Source: Pseudanabaena sp. PCC 7367
GTDB lineage: Bacteria > Cyanobacteriota > Cyanobacteriia > Pseudanabaenales > Pseudanabaenaceae
Assembly (NCBI RefSeq): GCF_000317065.1
Contig: NC_019701.1
Span: 3,482,001-3,546,000, forward strand
Direction of reading: 5' to 3'
DNA: 64,000 nt
The notes below the pieces were generated by a model that was not told the origin of the DNA, did not search any database, and saw only the letters and a list, made by a program, of their open reading frames with translations. Position 1 is the stretch's first letter. Each line of letters begins with the position of its first letter. Positions 60,147 to 64,000 of this stretch are shown piece by piece. The translations under genes and the position numbers were made by a program.

Positions 60147-62201
60147 TTAGTAATAACTACGCGGTGTAATCAGGTGGTTTTGATAAAAGCGGGTGCGCGA
60201 GTTACCCACCAGCACCGTCGTAAACATATCAATATCTTCCACCTTTAGCTCACCCAGGCTGGTTAATTTAACTTGCTCCGTGGGGCGAAAGGCAGATTTA
60301 ACTAAGGCCACCGGGTTAGTGCGATCGCGGTGTTGCAAAAATATATCTAGCGCCATGTCCATAGGTTTAGTGCGAGTTTGCGATCGGGGATTATACAGGG
60401 CAATCACAAAATCCGCTTGGGCGGCCGCCACCAAACGCTTGGTAATCACTTCGATCGGCGTAAGTAAATCACTCAGACTGATCGCACAGAAGTCATGCAT
60501 CAGGGGTGTGCCAACTCTGGCTGCTGCGGCCTGGAGCGCAGTAATGCCTGGGACTACTTCCACATCAGGTGTATTGCCATCCCAATCACGGGCTTGCAAG
60601 GCTTCCAGCACCAATCCAGCCATGCCGTAGATACCGCAATCGCCGGAGGAAATTACCGCCACTGACAAACCCCACTGCGCTAGATCCACCGCCCGATCGG
60701 CACGTTGTCTTTCTTTGGTGATCGCATAGGTCTCGATCATCTGCCCAGGTCGTAATAGGGGCTTAATCAGGTCAATATACAAACCATAGCCAATGATCGC
60801 ATCGGCTTTAGCGATCGCTTGTTTGGCGGCAGGGGTAATTTGCGCCAGGCTACCAGGGCCAATCCCAACCAGATAAAGCTGCCCTGGCCGATCGATCGAC
60901 TCCAATGTTGCCTGGGCGATCGCCACGGTCACTGCACCAGCATAGGCAGGATCGCGCACAATTTGCTTATTGACTAATAGCTTTGGTTTATTTAACTGTT
61001 GCTCTGCCTCTTCGGGCTCTGTCTCTTCTAGAATATCTGGCTCAATCTGAAGCTGGCTGGCCTGTTGGGCGGCGAGTAGGGCGGCGGCTTCGGCCACACT
61101 TGGGGTTCCCACTTCCTGAGCCACTACGGTTGAAGGATTGGGCACAGCGATCGCCTTGAGTTGGGCTGCGCTGAAAAAACTAATTGATAACTGGTTTTGC
61201 TCGGCAAATGTGAGCAACCCCACTTCATCGGCCTTGAGTTCAATTGAGGCAAGTCCAGCGATCGCCTGCGCTGTTAGGCCATATTTTTGCAAAGTCTGTT
61301 GCACTGCTAAATTAATTAACTCTGCACTTACGCCGCGCTCACAACCAATGCCCAGCCATAGTAAGCGTGGATGCCATTGCACGATCGGCAAGGATGCAGT
61401 AGTTCGATCGGCTGATCCAGTGAAGTTAGTAGACAGCGATCGCCAATCCCTGACACTAATCCAAATTCTGGCTTGATATTCTTCTTGATCGATAGCGTTA
61501 AAATTCGCAGAAATGTCGATCGTCTCAGTTTTGCCAATCGATCGATCAGTTGCTTGCTTAGATTCTTTTTCTGATTTCTCTATTTCCGCAACTTCAGCAA
61601 CCTCAACAACTTGATCGATCGAACTAAGCAACTCATTACAGAAGCTAAACGCATGGGAATCAGGTAAATGGGATTGCCACAACCGATTGCCAGATTCTTG
61701 CCACACCTGTACTGGCAATTGTTTCGCCACCGCCGCACTTACCTTAGTCCAATCGCCCTCACCCCGTTGCCAACCGAACGGAGCGCCCAGTAAATCGACT
61801 CCAGGTAGACCTAACCCCGCTGAAGCGGTCGTGATTATGGCCTGGGCATCCAAGCGGGCAGAAATTTCTGTTACCAGGCGATCGCCTCCACCCAGATGCC
61901 CACCGCACAGGCTGATCGCAAACTTACCGCGATCGTCGATTACCACCACCGCCGGATCAGTTGTTTTATCTTGCAAATAAGGCGCAATCAACCGCACCAC
62001 TGCCCCTACCGCCATACAGAAAACCAGGCCATCATATTTTGACCATGCCTGGGCAATCTGTTCGCGGAGATTAAAAGGCTCCTGGCGATCGCTTTGTCTT
62101 ATTTCTAATCCTGGCCAGGGCTGTAATAAGCTTAATTGCTCTTTCCCGGCTGGAGTGAGCCAAATTCCTAACAATTTCAACTGGTTATCTGATTTGATCA
62201 A
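60147..62201 (-). CDS. cbiG-cobJ: CbiG-CobJ fusion: cobalt-precorrin-5A hydrolase / precorrin-3B C17-methyltransferase
   Basis: The 684-residue fusion covers two steps of corrin-ring synthesis. Residues about 1-435 are CbiG: CMAVGAVVRLIAPYL, CGGHLGGGDRLV and a C-terminal part with LGIGCERGVS and SIELKADEVGLLTFA. A Glu-rich linker (200-220, 385-402) lies between. Residues about 441-684 are CobJ/CbiH: LYLVGIGPGSLAQITP (SAM methyltransferase signature), ISSGDCGIYGMAGL, PGITALQAAAAR and ALYNPRSQTR. This fusion is found in other cyanobacteria. No other cob/cbi gene lies in the window and I see no cobalamin riboswitch upstream. Confidence 0.94.
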   Translation of the reverse strand: MIKSDNQLKLLGIWLTPAGKEQLSLLQPWPGLEIRQSDRQEPFNLREQIAQAWSKYDGLVFCMAVGAVVRLIAPYLQDKTTDPAVVVIDDRGKFAISLCGGHLGGGDRLVTEISARLDAQAIITTASAGLGLPGVDLLGAPFGWQRGEGDWTKVSAAVAKQLPVQVWQESGNRLWQSHLPDSHAFSFCNELLSSIDQVVEVAEVAEIEKSEKESKQATDRSIGKTETIDISANFNAIDQEEYQARIWISVRDWRSLSTNFTGSADRTTASLPIVQWHPRLLWLGIGCERGVSAELINLAVQQTLQKYGLTAQAIAGLASIELKADEVGLLTFAEQNQLSISFFSAAQLKAIAVPNPSTVVAQEVGTPSVAEAAALLAAQQASQLQIEPDILEETEPEEAEQQLNKPKLLVNKQIVRDPAYAGAVTVAIAQATLESIDRPGQLYLVGIGPGSLAQITPAAKQAIAKADAIIGYGLYIDLIKPLLRPGQMIETYAITKERQRADRAVDLAQWGLSVAVISSGDCGIYGMAGLVLEALQARDWDGNTPDVEVVPGITALQAAAARVGTPLMHDFCAISLSDLLTPIEVITKRLVAAAQADFVIALYNPRSQTRTKPMDMALDIFLQHRDRTNPVALVKSAFRPTEQVKLTSLGELKVEDIDMFTTVLVGNSRTRFYQNHLITPRSYY

Positions 62202-62498
62202 GCTAAGAGCCCTACCCTGCGATTCACTAAGACTAAATACCTAAATACCTAACAACTAAATACCTAACAAATATACAAGTAACCCGATCGGCAACCCTCT
62301 TTAGCCCCTTGCTTTAGTTGTATATCTGGCTAAGCACGAAAGGTTGAGTATGGAAAGGTTAAGCACGAAAAGTAAGTATAAATGAAGTATGCCAACCAGA
62401 TGGATTAATCCACTGTAATTTTTTTGATTTTTAATTCCCGTAATACCATAATGTTCTAGCTAGACTTGTTCACCGGGTATTTACTGGGTGTTACTAAA

Positions 62499-63443
62499 CT
62501 AAGTAGGGGCAAATAACCACAACCAGATCGGCAAAGTAATCAACAATCCCGCTGAGCCAATTCCCAGCGCAGTTACGGTTAGCTCCTTATCCAGATCATA
62601 GGCTTCTGCGATCACCAGGGTAGCAAAGGCTGGCGGCATTGCTCCTTGCAACACCAGCACCAATCGCGGCAGGCCATTGATCCCAAGCATGGATAGAGTA
62701 ACCCCGATCGCCAGGGGCACGATTAGCATCTTGATCGCCACACCGATCGCCGCTTGTTTAACATAGCTAAAAGAAGAAAGCTGACTCAGCCGCATCCCAA
62801 TTAAAGTTAGCGCCAGGAACAAAATCCCCCAGGCCAGATCATGCAACAAATTATCGATCGGTAGGGGCAGGGACACCCGTTTGAAACCTAAGCCAAATAT
62901 AAAGCTCCAGATCACTGGTTTTTTGAGTGGCTCTAACCAGAGCTGCCAGGGCATTTGGGTCTGATATATCTTACTACTGCTGAACCGCGAGGCGATCATC
63001 ACGCCGATTCCATAGGAACCAAACATTGTACCCAACAGGTCATAGAGCAATGCCCAGGCAAAGTATTTTGCCCCAACCAGAGCCAGGGTGACTGGATAGC
63101 CCAAATAACCAGTATTGCCCAGCATGGAGGCCAGGATAAAACTACCCTGCATGGGGTTACTCCATTGCTTTGGCGGCACCAGCACTTTGAGCCAGAACCA
63201 GGCGATCGCTAGGCCAGTACATAGAGCGATCCAGGCGATCAATGGTGCTAGCAAAACCGGCTCGGATAGATCGGCTCCGCGCAAAAAAACAACGATCGAG
63301 ATCGGCGCACCGACCCAGAACAAAAATTTACCTAATCGATCGGGAAACCGGGGCGGAAGATGCCAGCCCAGCAATAAACCCGTCAGTACCCCAACTATCA
63401 AAGGAGCATAGAGGCGAAACAACTCCTGTACTAAGTTGGTCAT
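62499..63443 (-). CDS. AEC-family (auxin efflux carrier) membrane transporter
   Basis: The 314-residue protein has about ten membrane helices in two five-helix blocks. Family features are LGNTGYLGYPVTLALVG in the first half and GMRLSQLSS plus GAMPPAFATLVIAEAY in the second; the Pro-containing helices (LGYPV, MPPAF) are typical cross-over elements. AEC proteins export small organic anions or hormones; the substrate here is unknown. The gene is monocistronic, and its start ATG 63443 faces the candidate sRNA at about 63640. Confidence 0.9.
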   Translation of the reverse strand: MTNLVQELFRLYAPLIVGVLTGLLLGWHLPPRFPDRLGKFLFWVGAPISIVVFLRGADLSEPVLLAPLIAWIALCTGLAIAWFWLKVLVPPKQWSNPMQGSFILASMLGNTGYLGYPVTLALVGAKYFAWALLYDLLGTMFGSYGIGVMIASRFSSSKIYQTQMPWQLWLEPLKKPVIWSFIFGLGFKRVSLPLPIDNLLHDLAWGILFLALTLIGMRLSQLSSFSYVKQAAIGVAIKMLIVPLAIGVTLSMLGINGLPRLVLVLQGAMPPAFATLVIAEAYDLDKELTVTALGIGSAGLLITLPIWLWLFAPT

Positions 63444-63607
63444 GGTGAATAGACTTAAATTTGTTAAATTTTAAATATGCTAATTGACTCTCAACTGGTC
63501 ATGGTGCAAATTATGGTGGTCAAGCACAGTTTATTGCAGTGGTAGGCGATACAGAAGTGAAGCTCGCCGATCGATCGCCAAATGCAAGCCATTTTGCTGA
63601 TGCGAGA

Positions 63608-63635
63608 TTGAACTGTGGTGTATAGGGTATAAATA
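63608..63635 (+). promoter_or_regulatory. Promoter-like pair for the candidate sRNA at 63643
   Basis: TTGAAC (63608-63613) and TAAATA (63630-63635) are 16 bp apart. The -10 box is weak; a TATAAA at 63628 would give too short a spacer. The predicted start is near 63643. Confidence 0.4.
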
Positions 63636-63642
63636 TGTCTCG

Positions 63643-63721
63643 GATAATTCCTCTATAGCGAGGTACTGCTAACGTAGTTTCTACGTGTTAATGACGGCAG
63701 AGCCACGCTATTTTTGTTTTT
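63643..63721 (+). ncRNA. Candidate structured small RNA with intrinsic terminator
   Basis: Nested pairing is visible: ATAGCG (63655-63660) with CGCTAT (63706-63711), GG (63662-63663) with CC (63703-63704), CTGC (63666-63669) with GCAG (63697-63700), and an apical hairpin ACGTAG (63672-63677) with CTACGT (63681-63686) closing a TTT loop. The outer stem is followed by a T-rich run (63711-63721), so the whole acts as a plus-strand terminator-like RNA. It is divergent from the AEC gene. I do not recognise the family. Confidence 0.5.
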
Positions 63722-63806
63722 ATTTCTTATTTTATTTTTTAAGCTCAGGCTAGCAATTAGAGCACATTTCAGGTCTTTTTGCACTGCAAGAATTTTTATT
63801 ATTCAA

Positions 63807-64000
63807 TCATTCACCAACATAACAGCTGGGTTGATCGCCACCAGGACGAGAGTAGGCCGATCGCTTCAAACATTGATTATTATTTTTATCCAGGTCATAG
63901 GGGCATTCGCAACTACCCTGGAGCGGCTGCCTGATTGGCTCTAGCTCTACATTGTTTGAGACTAGCGCCGTATTAGGGCTGTTGGGGGAAGCGGATGGTG
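63807..64000 (-). CDS. 3' end of an unknown protein with a CPYD...RSAYSRPGG...CY motif
   Basis: In one minus-strand frame, the last 63 codons before TGA 63809-63807 read PSASPNSPNT... and end with a cysteine-containing module: CECPYDLDKNNNQC, KRSAYSRPGG and PSCYVGE. I recall the CPYD-x-D ... RSAYSRPGG ... CY pattern from small secreted or nuclease-associated proteins, but I cannot name the family. Upstream residues are Pro/Asn/Ser-rich, as in a linker. The rest of the gene lies beyond the right edge. The other two minus-strand frames close within 40 bases of the window edge. Confidence 0.7.
   Translation of the reverse strand, partial: PSASPNSPNTALVSNNVELEPIRQPLQGSCECPYDLDKNNNQCLKRSAYSRPGGDQPSCYVGE

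Larger units (their letters stand above)
63444..64000. other. Right-edge region: candidate sRNA and 3' end of a cysteine-containing protein gene
   Basis: Between the AEC gene start and the right edge I see a candidate sRNA (63643-63721) and the minus-strand C-terminal coding end (63807-64000). Nothing else is recognised. Confidence 0.6.

Noticed and set aside
62202-62498. Cobalamin riboswitch upstream of cbiG-cobJ
   Set aside because: I looked for the conserved GCCACTG box on the minus strand and did not find it.

Overview
This window is a cyanobacterial chromosome segment. The 8-mer GCGATCGC (the HIP1 palindrome of cyanobacteria) is scattered through nearly every gene. Several genes are typical of oxygenic phototrophs: thf1/psb29, an ArsA/Get3-type ATPase carrying an Hsp20-like tail, an inverted PyrF-PyrE fusion, a CbiG-CobJ fusion, a DUF1574-type SGNH protein and a class I fructose-1,6-bisphosphatase. 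A thin filamentous lineage such as Pseudanabaenales is possible, but that is only a guess.

Layout. 1-4768: a giant hybrid sensor kinase on the minus strand, cut by the left edge. 5739-7373: phosphoglucomutase. 7536-8318: a complete IS1-family element with an 8-bp target duplication. 8.5-15.4 kb: a secreted orphan protein, a HisKA_2 kinase, ArsA/Get3, a TPR protein and two small membrane proteins (one PsiE-like). 15425-16640: an IS630-family element. 16.8-28 kb: housekeeping enzymes (prmC, aroE, pgeF, an alkyltransferase-like protein, deoC, pyrF-pyrE) mixed with an FHA gene pair, a Uma2 protein and a NarL-type regulator. 28-36 kb: a secreted NTF2-like protein, a tandem rhodanese, tRNA-Ala(CGC), two conserved unknowns, a degenerate M50/EGY-like membrane protein and fbp. 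36-43 kb is signalling: a Ser/Thr kinase, a REC-degenerate GGDEF protein, a DUF815 ATPase and an OmpR/HisKA two-component pair. 43.9-49.3 kb: two glycosyltransferases, carA, a universal stress protein and pgk. 49.9-64 kb: a conserved unknown, ssb, a DUF1574/SGNH protein, an RNase D-like exonuclease, a large radical SAM protein, thf1-cutA, cbiG-cobJ, an AEC transporter and the 3' end of a cysteine-containing protein that runs off the right edge.

How the genes fit together. Central carbon metabolism (pgm, fbp, pgk), pyrimidine synthesis (carA, pyrF-pyrE) and cobalamin synthesis are represented by scattered single genes, as is usual in cyanobacteria. Signalling genes are dense: three histidine kinases, three response-regulator proteins, a Ser/Thr kinase and two FHA proteins that could read phosphothreonine.

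The less expected content lies between genes. Two short non-autonomous elements (51252-51375 and 34485-34717) carry IS1-like ends and 8-bp direct repeats, and probably belong to the same family as the full IS1 copy. The older one sits just upstream of the M50-like gene and helps fix that gene's start. Two intergenic regions (about 55232-55345 and 63608-63721) look like free-standing small RNA genes with a promoter and a terminator-like hairpin. One of them begins with 10 nt complementary to the core motif of the cyanobacterial sRNA Yfr1.
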